Assembly: GCF_030704535.1 (NCBI RefSeq)
Contig: NC_081812.1
Location: forward strand, 15,225,001-15,289,000
Reading direction: 5' to 3'
From: Vitis vinifera
Taxonomy: Eukaryota; Streptophyta; Magnoliopsida; Vitales; Vitaceae
Length of the DNA: 64,000 bases
Position 1 is the stretch's first letter. Every line of letters begins with the position of its first letter. Positions 38,501 to 50,625 of this stretch are shown one piece after another. The position numbers and the translations under genes were made by a program. The notes beneath the pieces are model-generated. The model had not been told where the DNA came from. It did not search any database and saw only the letters and a program-made list of their open reading frames with translations.

Positions 38501-41500
38501 GGATGAATACAAAATTAGCAAGTGCTTTTATTAAAAGATTATGACAATTAAAAAATGGTAAAAGAAATGCTGACATGGAGATAAATGACAAATGGATAGT
38601 TGAATACTAAAATTACAAAATTGTAAATATTGAAAAGATCTTTTTATTTTACCATTATTTAATCAGATACTTAAATAAATTATAAAAATTATGGTACAAA
38701 TCGTCTATAATTATCTTATAAGATTATTTTATTAACTACTTTTCTAAAAAATTCATTTAGAAAGTTTTAAAATACTAGAAAATAGCGTTTTGAGGTCAAA
38801 TTTGACTTTTAAAGATATTTAACAAACTCATCATAATTTATTCAAGTTTTAAAAAATAGAAAGACTCATGTGATGTGGCAAATAATATTTTTACCAAATT
38901 AATTTTTTTTAAATTGTGTTAATTATCTTTATTAATTAATAAAAATTAAAATATAATTTTCTAACATAAAATTCAATAATAATTTGAAAAAATAAAATAA
39001 AATATCCTGGCTGGCGTTCTAGGTTTTCCAAACAATAAGATTTACTTTGCGGGGATGCTCATGGTCATGATTAGTACCACATTGAAAAGGAATATAAAAT
39101 TAATAGTGGAGCAGTTGAGAGGAACTTTCATGTGGTAGGAAGTGGGAACCCCTTGTTGGCTGGCAAACAAAAAATGACCCAGAAGCAGCAGTTGGTAAGT
39201 GTTAAAAAAAAAAAATTATCTATGTTATCATTACACTATGACATAACAATTATGTCATGATATATAGGGAGATCCAGTTCAAATATTTGGAGCATGGTCG
39301 AGAATGGTATGGCATTAGGACAGATGGACAAAAAAAGGGGAGAATGCACTGTGAGAATTGGTGATTACAAATAACGGGATGTTTGGCGTATTAGTTTTGA
39401 TTGTTATACTGTTTGGCCCTCGGAAGCAAAGACTTCGATGGGGTGTTCCGGAAACATAATAAGTTAAGAAGGATATGCCATGAAAAGGGTTGCAGAAAAT
39501 GGGTCCAGGTGGAGATAGACGAGAGGTTGAGGAGGGAGACGGAGACCCACCATTGAACGTGGCCAGCTATTCTAAGCTGACACCATTGCTTTAGAAATGT
39601 ACACAGCCTATCATGACTCGTTGGGTCAAGTCATCGCACCAACACACATCTCCCATGTCATGACATCAATAATCATTGCCTGCATGGATTTAACACATAT
39701 CGACCATTCTCGATGTAATTATCGTTGAAGAGTCTTCTCCGGCGGCTCGAAGAGCCCCTTATTGCTTTCTTTTCATTTAATTGCAGTCCACTAACAAAGA
39801 CAAGGACAGTCGAAAGATCATGTAGAATTGTTCTGAAAACCAAGCCCATCGGGCCTCCTTGTCTGGAAGTCACTCGTTATGACTTCAAAGTAAAAACAAA
39901 TTCGGTTGGATATTTTTTTAAGGCAGTCCTTTATCAAAGTGTGGTGACTAGCTTTGTCTAAAACTTTACAAAAAGATGACTCATTTCGTCTCCTCTTTAT
40001 CCCCATACTTTTGCTTTTCTCTGATGGAATCAAACGTTAAAGGCAGCTACCTTCAATTTTTAGTGGATGCTTTCCTTTTGTTTATTTCCCTTTTTTTTTT
40101 TAGCGTATATGAAACTTTTCTTAATGTGTAAGGCTGTGGAAGGTACAACCATTTGAGCTCAATCATACCATTAATTTAATTGTGAATATCAATAGGAGAA
40201 TAGAACCACCGTTTGGCTACTAAGAAAAGGGGAAATTTTGAATTTACGGGTCGATGATTATTCTTCTAATTTAGAGAACATGGTTAATAAATTTTTGATA
40301 AAAAAATATAATAATCTGAAAATTTATTTTTTTATAATAAAAAAAAATAAGAATTCTTTTAAAGCTTTTAAATTATACTAATATTTTTATGAAGAATAAA
40401 TTAAAATTTTTATTTTTCATGTATGAATTCTCAAATAAAATGTTATTTGTAAAAGTAATTGAGGATTTTCTTTTAAATTGGTTTCAAAAAACATAAGGGT
40501 ACATTTGACCAGGTTTCCTTCGTACTTTTAAAAAAAAATTGTGATTAGATTCATTTTTTGAGTTCTAAATTATTTTTAAAATTTTTTTAAATCAATTAAT
40601 AAATTTAATACAAAATGCTGTTTGATTTAAAATTCATTTTTAAATTAAGAAAATTTATAAATATATAATTATATGCCAAAAATAAATAATTGAATCATCA
40701 TGAACCAATTTTTATCCATAAATTTTTTGTATCAATAGATTTATTATTTGAGTTTTAAATTATTTTTAAAATTTACTAGATTCATTAATAAATACAACAC
40801 ATTAAGTTTTGTTTAATTTAAAGTTGTATTTACCTAATGAAAAAAATCGGCTAAATAATGATTCCATATAGAAGATAAATAATAAAGTTATTCTAAACCA
40901 ATTTTTATTCACAAATTTTTTGTATTAATTGAATTATTATTTGATTTTTTTAGTTATCTTTAAAAATTGCTAAACTCATTATTAAGTCTTACTTATTTCG
41001 GAGTGTATTTGCCTTAATGAAAAAAAAAATTGAAAAATAATAATTCTATATAAAATAAAAACAATAAAATTGTTTTAAATCAATTTTTGTTAATATTTTT
41101 TTATATATTAATAGAATCACTATTTGAGTTTTAATTTATTTTAAAATTTATTAAACTTATTAATAAATCCAACATGTCAAGTCTTTCTTAATTTGGAATT
41201 TATTTACCTAGTAAAAAAATAAAAATAATAATGATTTTATGTAAAAGATAAATAATAGGGTTGTTATAGATCAATTTTCGTCAATAAATTTCTAATATTA
41301 CTTAGATTACTATTTTTGAGTTTTAAAAATTATAGACTCATTAATGAGTCAATTTGAAATTTATTTACTTAATAAAAAAATTTAGAAAAAGTATATTTTG
41401 ATTCACTAATATAGAAATATATAGCAAAAATAACCTCACATTTTTTAAAATCGATATTATATTCATTTATTTAAAAATAATTTGAAATATATGCATTTTT

Positions 41501-42997
41501 TAATAAATCATCCAATTAGTTCTTAAAATGTTCTTTTTATTTATTTTATCATGTCAATTGGCAACTAAACTCCTTCACTTAATTATTTATTTTCATTTTA
41601 GATATTTATTATTATTATTTTATTATTTGAGATTATTTTTTTCTAGAAACAAACATAAGAAAAGTTGAAACTTTTTTTTTTTTTAAACAAATATTTCATA
41701 ACAAAAATGAGGTAGTTTGAAGAATATTGACAATAGAAGTAAGTGAAACTCTAACGAATTATGGATGAGTTTGAGTTTGATGAGAATAAGGTTTATAATT
41801 TTTTGTACCATCTTTTTAGGAATTTTTTTTTCATTATGGCAAATTAAGGTTAATTTCAAGGACTTTGATTGTTTTGGACTATATTTTTGCTTCATCTTTA
41901 ATTCAAGAGATAGAGAATTCAAATAAAAATGTAACATATTGTTGTTTCAATTATATGACAAATAAAAGAATATTTTAAAGAATAATTATATTATTAATTA
42001 AAAAATACATATATTTCAAATTATTTTTAAATAAATAAAAATGCTATTGATTTAAAAAATTTGAAACTCTTTTTTCATATATTTTATTATCAGTGAGTTA
42101 AAACCCACTTTTCTCAAAAAAAAAAATGGAAAAAACTAACTAAGTCATTTAAAATAAATTTTAATTTATAATTTTCTTACTAAGTTTTATGACCTTTTAA
42201 TACTACTAAAACCTATTTTTTAGTTTTACATTATTTTTAAAAATCAATAAATTTTATATATCAAACATAGTTTAATTTGAAATGCATTTACTTAGTGAAA
42301 AAATTTAAAGAAGATAAAAAAAACATAATTTAAAAAAATATCATACTTGAAATTGTTTAGATAGAAAAAAATGTTATCATATTCAATTTTATTTATTTAT
42401 GTTTTTTATTTTTTAAAATTTCTCTATGTTTCATTTTATTTTTAAAAACCCATGAAAATAACTTTTATTTGTTTTTAAAAAACTATTATCTCTTTCACTT
42501 TTGTTTTTAAAAACCGAAAACAAAGAACAATGATGAAACAATGTTATAAATTTCTAAAAACAATTTTCAAAATTTAAAAACAAAAAACTGTCTTTGCCCA
42601 AACAAGCTCTAACTTTTCTTTCATTGCCAAAAAGGTCTACTAGTCCCATCCTGGCTTTTTTTTTTTCACAATCCAATTTGGTCTTTGGGTTGAAGACATG
42701 ATTGATGATCAAGGTCCCACTTGTTCCCGCAGGACACTTCTAGGAAATTGCGCATGCTAGCTAGTAGCCTAGTTTTAAAGCAATAAGACAATTGTTTTGC
42801 CAGGAAATGACCCACAAAATACATGAACACGGTAGCCATAACATGGTTATCACATCAACCCAAACACAGAAGATTACCACAAAAACCCAAATCACCGAGA
42901 ACTTCCTTTTGAGCAAGTTCATGTAGGAAATAGACATAATCACAACATACAGACATGTCTCCACTCTCTAGATGCCAGACTCCAATGACCAACAAGC
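38501..42997. other. Intergenic region, no gene recognised
   Basis: Positions 38500-39000 are AT-rich. Positions 39000-40130 are mixed-composition with no recognisable frame. Positions 40200-42600 are extremely AT-rich and contain the ~190-bp degenerate tandem repeat. The final ~250 bp before 42998 are the probable 3' UTR of the ascorbate peroxidase gene. Confidence 0.6.
40520..41390. repeat. Degenerate AT-rich tandem repeat, ~190-bp period, four or more copies
   Basis: The anchor 'caatttttatccataaatt' and its variants start at about 40705, 40898, 41080 and 41271, giving spacings of 193, 182 and 191 bp. Each is preceded by 'agataaataat'-like and followed by 'attatttgagttttaaatta'-like words, then 'aaacttattaataaatcca'-like words. 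The copies are well diverged. No coding is seen. Confidence 0.75.
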
Positions 42998-45073
42998 TCA
43001 TCCTTGTTCCTCAGCATCAGCAAATCTAAAAATTGGATGCATTAAGTAAATTTCCGAACTTGTAAACTAAGGATGACTCGAGGCAAAGATATAAAGTCAT
43101 AAGAATGAAACGGAAGCCCTTTACTTACCCAACTTCTGAGAGCTTCAAATGGGCTTCAGCATAGTCAGCAAAGAAGGCATCCTCATCCTAAAGATAGAAA
43201 TCACCATGATCAAACCCAAAGAAACTTCTTGAACATATTGCTACAAAAATACAGTAGTAAAATTTGGTAAATAATTCTGAGCAGTCATAAATCAGAACAA
43301 AATACGCACCATAGCATATTTCTCAACCAGTGGGCGGAAGACTGGATCCTCTAGGAGAGCCTTGTCTGATGGCAGTTGGATAAGACCTTCCTTTTCCCCG
43401 CTAAGCAGCTCCCTGATAAACAAAAACGGAATAAAATTGAAAGGACCGTTAGAATTTGAATTAGAGCGGTGTGTCCAAAGAAAGCTCTACTTATACCAGT
43501 CCTTGCAATTTTTAACCAATTTTCTTTGGTGTTATCCAGATGACTCACTTAAAGTAGGAGTTATCAAAGATGAGTGGATTAGTAGTCCAGGGTCCTTCAA
43601 ATCCAGAGCGCTCCTTATGGCACCTCCCCTGTAAAGCAATTCCCACGGAATATCATTCATATTAGAAAACAAGTTGCCAAGTCTCTGCAAAAGCACCAAA
43701 TGCCAGTCCCACAAAAGCACTCAAAATTGTGAAAGGAACATGGGAGGAACTTCATCCGTCTTAGCATACCAGAGTATGACCACCAGATAGTGCAACAATA
43801 TCCTTGTCACTGAGACCCATGTGGCCAAATACATCCCTTAGATGGTCTGAACCTGAAGAGTAAGCAGAATATTAAAACAGAGCATCAAATACTTAACTAG
43901 CTATCACCATCTCATTCCACTATTTTAAATTCCCAAGTTTTGTTTCTTTTACTTCTTAGTACATAAAAAAGCACACTAACCTTTAGTTGCATTAGGCAAG
44001 CGACCTTCTGGGGGTGGTTCAGATTTGTCCTGAGATTGACAAACACCTGCTCTTTAGTGCCTAAACTAGTCGCTAACATGGAAAATAAATGCCTACTAAC
44101 AAATTAATGACTTAGAATGGAAGAATTAGAAATTATAAGGAGCTTCAAGCGAACAGATAGAATAACTATATGTCTGGCACATTCAAGTGATATTTCTACA
44201 GAAAGGCAGTAAGTTCAGATACTTTCATCCCAAGATCCAACCTTGCCCACACTTCCTTAATCCTACTAAATTTGACATATCAACTACTAACAAAACATGA
44301 ATATTTAATTTTTCTTTTTTGGTAAGATCAGATATACCAAACCAAATGATAATGAAGAAGGTTCTCTAACCTGTCTCCCAGGGTGAAAAGGGATCTCAGG
44401 CCCTCCAGTAACTTCAACGGCAACAACTCCAGCCAACTTCAATTGATAAACAGAACCAAAATCAAGAATTAATAAGCAAAAAGTAATAACAAATGATCCA
44501 CCATTTTCAGATTTTTCCCAAGTAACTATCTGAATTTTAGAATAAAAAATTGCATCAGTTTTTGCTCTTTAATGAACTATACTTCAAAATCACAACCAAA
44601 CAGAATCTAAGAGAACTCAAAAGGAAAAACAACAACTTCTTCCACTGCGATTATAGACCAATGATTCAAATATACCTGGTAGAAGTCTCCATAAGAGAGG
44701 ATCGGAAATTGCTCCTTGATCGGTTCCAATAGCCTGACAGCAATATCAAGACCATTGTTAGCTTCGTGAGCAAGCTCCTCTGGGTGCTTCATTGTCCCAA
44801 ACGGACCTCCTGTTTTTGTCTTCACATCGTAAGTCCCAGCGGAGTGCCATCTGTATATAAAACAAACCACACACGATCAATGCTCACCTTCTCACTCGAC
44901 AAACAATCACGAAAACAACTAGTTCACAAGCATATATTTGGGGAGAGATATTACGCTAGTCGAAGCATCAGTGGAGCACATTTCTTCTCAGCGATGAACC
45001 CTCTGAGCTTTCTCTTACATTTCTCGACTGCTTTCTGGTACTCCTCGCTCACAATAGGGTAAGCCTTTCCCAT
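42998..45073 (-). CDS. APX: Cytosolic L-ascorbate peroxidase
   Basis: Nine coding exons (45073-44955, 44850-44676, 44436-44371, 44029-43981, 43852-43770, 43628-43549, 43412-43310, 43187-43129, 43025-42998) join in phase to 253 residues, close to the ~250 of plant cytosolic APX1/APX2. The enzyme is a class I haem peroxidase reducing H2O2 with ascorbate in the ascorbate-glutathione cycle. Seen in the sequence: distal R38, W41 and H42 in LRLAWHSAG; proximal His 162 in LSGGHTLGRCH; Trp 178 in EGPW; Asp 207 in PSDKALL. All catalytic residues are present. There is no transit peptide and no C-terminal membrane anchor, hence cytosolic. The loop FGHMGLSD looks one residue shorter than in pea APX, shifting proximal numbering by one. 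The start is the only ATG before the conserved GKAYP. Confidence 0.97.
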
Positions 45074-45084
45074 GACGACGATTT

Positions 45085-45500
45085 TCTAAAAAAGTTCAAC
45101 CCAACGACACCAAAGATCACACCAAAACAACAAAACAAGCAATCGGGATGCATTTGGTTGATGAGAAAACACAGTAAAAGAGAAGAAAACAACTTTCGGA
45201 TTGAACGTTTTCCGGAACCGATAGAACAAAAAGTCAATAACCCAACTCAAACTAAACCTACCAGAACTAGATACATTTCTTTCTTCACAGTTTTCACAGT
45301 AACCAACGAGAAAATAAAGAAATCAAGCACTTATAATAGCAGGAAAAAAAAAAACTGCATAATAGATAACTTATCGATATCAAAATAAACACAAATTTAG
45401 AGTTGAAACCTTGGCTCAGAAGAAGCGGAACGTAGAGTAGAACGCGATCACCACCTAAGGTTTCCGAACCTGAACACAGACCATATATTCCATACACGGA
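45085..45500 (-). promoter_or_regulatory. 5'-UTR intron and noncoding first exon of ascorbate peroxidase
   Basis: Just upstream of the ATG an acceptor-like T6AG ends at 45086, leaving a short leader. A good donor, CCAAG followed by GTTTCAAC, lies at 45410, so a 324-nt leader intron (45409-45086) is likely, with a noncoding exon from 45410 up to about 45500. A leader intron is a known trait of plant cytosolic APX genes. The exact transcription start cannot be set from sequence. Confidence 0.6.
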
Positions 45501-46025
45501 AGCTTCTGGTGTTGGTTCTCGACCGTTGGATTTTTTGAAGTTACTCGATCTTGCCTGACGGTGGGATGAGGGGTGAGTGATGTTTGACTAGTGGGAAAGG
45601 AAAGATGGGACAGGCCAATTGCATGTTGAAACGTGTAGAAGGTATGTGATGGCAGTGTTATTGAGGTGATTGTGATGGCGTGGCAGGTTTCTATTGGGAC
45701 ATCGCATACACTTTGATTGTAGTGACTCTAGTGAGCCATGTGCTCGAAACAGTCGGTCATTAAACTGAACACCACAATCAAACATACCATAAATATATAA
45801 TTTATATTTTATTAAAATTAAAAATATATAATTAAATTTAGTAATATTTATAATACTATTTATTCCTTTTTATATAAATATGTTAATGTTTTAAATTTTA
45901 TTAAACAAAACAACAATATTCAAATATGAAATTATGTTGAAAATGGAAGAAAGCTCGTATTATATCATTTTATATATATATATATATATATAATTTTTAT
46001 AATTTTTAACACAAATAAAAGAGCA
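45501..46025. other. Upstream region of ascorbate peroxidase, AT-rich beyond 45785
   Basis: It probably contains the APX promoter; no strong motif is picked out. A (TA)11 microsatellite lies at 45971-45992. No coding sequence is recognised. Confidence 0.5.
45971..45992. repeat. Dinucleotide microsatellite (TA)11
   Basis: Eleven uninterrupted TA units. Confidence 0.9.
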
Positions 46026-46180
46026 GTAGAGTGGTGAAGCTATTTTTTCCTAAACCTGTCGTACTGTGGTTCAAGCCCCCCTCATGTATATTCAAATCTG
46101 CATTCATCCCACATCGGAAATGAAAGGAGATGTAAAGGGCTTTCTAAGCCTCTTTCATCCATCAGAGACCACTTGGATTT
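46026..46180 (+). mobile_element. Possible tRNA-derived SINE-like sequence
   Basis: A B-box-like GGTTCAAGCCC fits the Pol III consensus exactly at about 46071. A weaker A-box-like stretch, 'agtagagtggtgaag', lies about 45 bp upstream, the usual spacing. The following body contains 'cccacatcggaaat', a word common in plant dispersed repeats. No complete tRNA cloverleaf can be drawn, and no clear poly-A/T tail or target duplication is seen, so this is tentative. Confidence 0.3.
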
Positions 46181-46430
46181 GGGCTATTAGGTACAGTGCA
46201 TGCGCAATGTCCCATTTTGCAAAACATAAGGGAGCAACTAAATGTTGGGCCATGAGGGGGAAGTCAAAGCCCATTTTGCCATAGTAGAAATAAGGGAAGC
46301 AAAGGGCTATTGGGCCCATTAGGCTCAATGCATGAGCACTGACCCATTTTGCAAAATAAGGGGGCATTAAATGTTGGGCCGTGAGGGAAATCTGGCCCAT
46401 TTTGCCATAAGAATAAGAGGACGTTAAACC
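46181..46430. repeat. Tandem duplication of a ~130-bp unit
   Basis: Unit 1 (from 46181) and unit 2 (from 46303) both carry 'gggctatt', a 'gtgcatgcgcaatg'-like word, 'cccattttgcaaaa', 'aaatgttgggcc' and 'cccattttgccata' in order. Anchor spacings are 132, 129 and 126 bp. Overlapping open frames on the minus strand arise from the repeat and are not genes. Confidence 0.85.
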
Positions 46431-49400
46431 GTTCAGACCGAAAAAGCCATTGCTCGGTGGTTGGACCGGTTGGATCGACTTGTCCGGTCCATTTTTCAGA
46501 GAAGTGAGTTCTGGAAACAGGTTTCCTGCTAGTCACGGAATGAGTATGTTTAGTAGTTTAATTTATAATTTAAATTGGGTTTCGATAAAAAATTAATTCC
46601 AATTGAATTTGGGTTGGATGTGGGATACTGGCACCATCCTAAAGTCTGTGGTAGTTTGAGGAAAGATAAAATTCTCTCTTCATCCAATATTGTGAATGTG
46701 GAAGTGATGTGGCTACAAATTGGTTGGAAGGATCTTTAATATTTTGTTTTGTTTCAATTTATCATTCTGTGAATCTATCAATTTTTTCTAGGGGAAAAGA
46801 TCATGGGAGACTGTGACATAAAAAAAACCACAATAATTTTAAAAAGTTTTAATTAAAATTTGATATTTGTAATATTATTTTCAAATTTATGACTTTTTTT
46901 TTTTTATATTTTATAATATCAATTGAAATTTATTTTTAAAATAGAGAATTTCAATTTAAATATGTAATGTAAGTGCATGAAGTTTAAAGGTTAATTTCAT
47001 GGGCTTTTCTTAAGATTTTAATTAAATATATTTAGTCTTGATTTGTTTGAAATTATAGCAAATACCTTTTTTATTCTTCTTATTTATTATTTTCATTCAT
47101 CTCCCTTTAACTCAAAATAAAAAAGTATTTAAAAATATTTCAAACTAACGAGGATTAGATGTGTTTAATCAAAAATAAAATTACCCTTATTTCTAAATAA
47201 TAATTGAATATGATTTGGAAAAGTTTTGATCTCCTTTTCCGTTTTTGTTCAAAGTCATATATAAAAACACACCACACTTATGTAAGAAATCTTTAGGACT
47301 TATTTAGTAATTGTTTTCGAAAATAATTATAAAAAATAGTTTTTAAAATATCTTATATTTTGTAGAATAAAAGTTTGTTTGAAAATCTAAATTATTTTAA
47401 AATTGTTTTTAATATTTTTAAACATGTTATAAAAATAATTTTTATATCTAATGTCTTATTTTAAATTATTCTATATATTTATATAATTATTTTTAAAATA
47501 ACCATCATACAACAAGTTAAAATAATAAAAAAATAACTAAAAATTATTTTATAAAATTACCTTATTTTTTATTTTTTATAATAAAAAAACAAAAAATAGT
47601 TTTTAATTGTCAAATAGGTTTTTCTGATTTTTTATTTTGAAAAATAAAAAAATATTTTAAAAAACATTTACCATACAAATCTTTATTCTCTCTTTCTTGT
47701 TCTCTTCAAAAATCAACTAAAGAACACAAAGACCTTATGTTGAAGTTAGCATGTAACCAACTTGTAGGCTTGCATTTGACATTAAATGCACAAGCATTGC
47801 AGCATGCCTGCACACCAAATTTAAGGAGTTTCATCTCCATTTATGAATTCATAGAATGTAGCCAGCTGGGTTATATGGAGGGCAAAAGATGAAAATGAAG
47901 ATCACACAGTGAATCAAATGCAAAGCTTCAAGCTTACATGAGGTTGTAAGGTTAACAAGTCTTGGATCTTTAGTTCGATAGGGCTCCCACCACTCAAAAA
48001 ATTACAACTTTTTGTTGAATAAATTTATTTGGGTTTTGTTGGTTTTGAATGATTGATCCTATTACCCACATGTAATTTTCCTTCTATATTATTAAAAATA
48101 AAATATAATTTTCATTTTTTAGTTTGTAAAACATGTTTTTAAATTTGAATGGAATTCAAATTTGTTCAATGACTTAATTAAAATTACCTAAAATTCACCC
48201 CAAATTTACATTCCAAGGGTTGATTTTAATAATCTTTCGTTAAGTAAGGAAGGGGTGGGGGATTAACGAGACTGGGCGGTCGTTGGCATAGAACTATAGA
48301 AGCCTCCGACATGCAGTTATAATGGGACGCTGACTCGGACTACTGGGGATCCCGTTGTTAAGTATATGGTATCATTATCAAAACCTAATGTTTTGAGAAA
48401 CTATGCACTCGAATCAGTTAAGCACTTGGCGGAGTTTGGCAGCTACCATTAAATCCAGGGATTGAGAAAGTCGGTGTCCTTAGCCCTGGTTTGTCTTCTT
48501 ATATATATGGCTGGCTCTTTCTTGGTTGATCAGGCTCCTGCCCTCTACCCTCCTCGGAGGCTACTCTGCTTGTTCTCCATAGAGCATTGTAAGTTCTTAT
48601 TTCTTTAGCACCGATCACCAAACTCTAGACACGATGTTTGGTTTCTGAGAAATCGCAGGTTGTTATGGAAGTGGTGTTTGTGATGGTGGAAGTCTAAGTT
48701 TCTTCTGTTTACTTGCGATTTCTCAGCAACCAAATGGTGGATTAATTTGATGTAATCAACGTTGTTCCATCGAATCATTTGATTCCGCGTTCAAAATCCA
48801 TGATTTTTTGGAAATAGGTATTAATGACTTACGTTATAATTTCTGGATTTCGATTCAGGTTCATGATTTGCCCCAGTTGTTGCAAATAGCGTTTACTTTT
48901 GTTTGTTTGATATGTTATGTGCTGTATTTTAATTGAGAACTGCTATTTTTTTTTCAACAATTTTACCAAACTTTTTGTGAGTGAAAATTATTGGTTCTGC
49001 CTCTGCTTGTGAGCATGAATTTGTTGCAAGATGGTGCTAGATTAGCTTCCCAGTACAAGAGAAGATGTGTAGTCACACTGTATGAATATGCAATAGAAGT
49101 GAAGTGACTGATCCTGAAGTGGAAATGTAGGGGTTGTTTGATCCATCTTGTTCTATTAAAAGAAAATTGTAAATGTGATTTTATAACTTCTAATCCGATC
49201 TTCTTCATTCAACCATCAGTTAAATGATGATTTCAATTGACAGATATTAGTTTTTAATTTTTATGTATATTAATTTTATTATTTTGAACTAATAATAAAA
49301 TTAATAGTCTATACAACATGTAGCTTTGCATCTAGATCAAAGAAAATAGATGATGAGATTCTCTTCCATCTCTCCAAATGGTTATTACACTATTAAATGA

Positions 49401-50625
49401 GTTATCTAACCCTCTTTTTTTATTAAAAGATTATTAGTTTCGTGACAAAAATAAACCCACTGCTAAAAAATTAAGATAATATTATATTTAAAGTATCATT
49501 AATGAGAATTTGTTATTTTTCACATTATTTTCACTCACATCTTCTATGTTCAATCAACATTTCAACTTCTGCATGATAATTTTTAACTTTCATATATCAA
49601 TTTTATTAGAAATAAAATTATTAGCTCATGGCATGTGTGCCTTGCATCCAGCAAGAGGCTTAAAGGTTGCACTGATAGTTGATTTGCAGAAGAAGTTGAT
49701 TCAGATGGTTTAGTCAATAGTTACCAGAATTCTTTCCAAGGTCCTTGTATTCAAAGTATATAGGAAACCTATCCGATGCTTCAAGTGTTCCTTAATGAGT
49801 GTTTCCCAGTTCAATTCATTAGAAACATGATGTTTTCCTGGAGCAAATGTTTAGATAATATTTTGGAATTCCCAAATGTGTTTATAGTTCCTTTTTTTCG
49901 CCATAAATTCTGATGAGCAAGAAAGAGTAAATAAATATGATTGCAAATCTTATTCACTCTTCACCCGTAGCATAGACATAACATCCTTTCAAATAGGTGG
50001 TTCATACGATATTGTGATGCTTTATATCCATTTTCACCCACTGTAATTAGTTTCTCTTTTTTTGATTCCTATCATCTCCAAGCTGTTACCCTTCCATATT
50101 CCTTTAGACAATATTCTCCCCGTCATTTCTTTGTTGCCTCCCTCTATTGCTTCAGCAACCATGCTCTGGAATGTTCAATTAATAAGCCAATTGCTGCACT
50201 AGTTAAGGATTATTTGTTTCAAGGTATGGGCTTTGCAAGTATAATGTGTATGAAAAACTGAATGTGTTCAAAAACTTGTTTCCCTGCTTTCTATTTTTGA
50301 CAAAAAGATGCCCACAAATTGAGAAAGAAGTAGGCAACACAAATTGATGAGATAAGATTTGCCAGGATCAATGTTTGTTCAACATTGAAGTGCTTGTGTC
50401 AAATAAATTGGTGATGATACCGCAATTTTTTTTTTCCTGCCATATTTTTTATAATGCAATATGAAACACTATGTGCATATTTAAGAAGGTAAATAGAAAT
50501 AATGTTAGACATTAAAACTGCAAATAATTTAACCAGGTAGCGTTATTATTATTCTATATACGTGTGTGTAGTTATTTATTTATTTTATTTTATTTTTCTG
50601 ATAGTCACTGAGTTTTAGAATAATC
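46431..50625. other. Intergenic region; possible leader of the NOT4-like pseudogene near 48500
   Basis: Positions 46530-47700 are AT-rich and include a MITE-like element at about 47290-47690. Positions 48240-48600 are GC-richer: a TATA-like 'ttatatatatgg' at about 48500 is followed by a C/T-rich leader and a donor, 'attgtaagt', at about 48588. This could be the promoter and noncoding first exon of the NOT4-like locus. No other gene is recognised. Confidence 0.4.
47290..47690. mobile_element. MITE-like AT-rich element
   Basis: It opens 'aggacttatttagtaattg' and closes 'aaacatttaccatacaaat', an imperfect inverted pair. The interior is built of 'aaaaataattttta' words and resembles the element at 25786-26183. 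Boundaries are approximate. Confidence 0.45.

Noticed and set aside
16699-45073. A redox gene cluster made of the AAED1-like and ascorbate peroxidase genes.
   Set aside because: They are 22 kb apart, on opposite strands, with an unrelated receptor kinase between them; no sign of coordinated organisation.
48240-48420. Words resembling 5S rRNA ('ggatcccgttgttaag').
   Set aside because: The similarity covers only a few words; the 5S internal control region and ends are absent.
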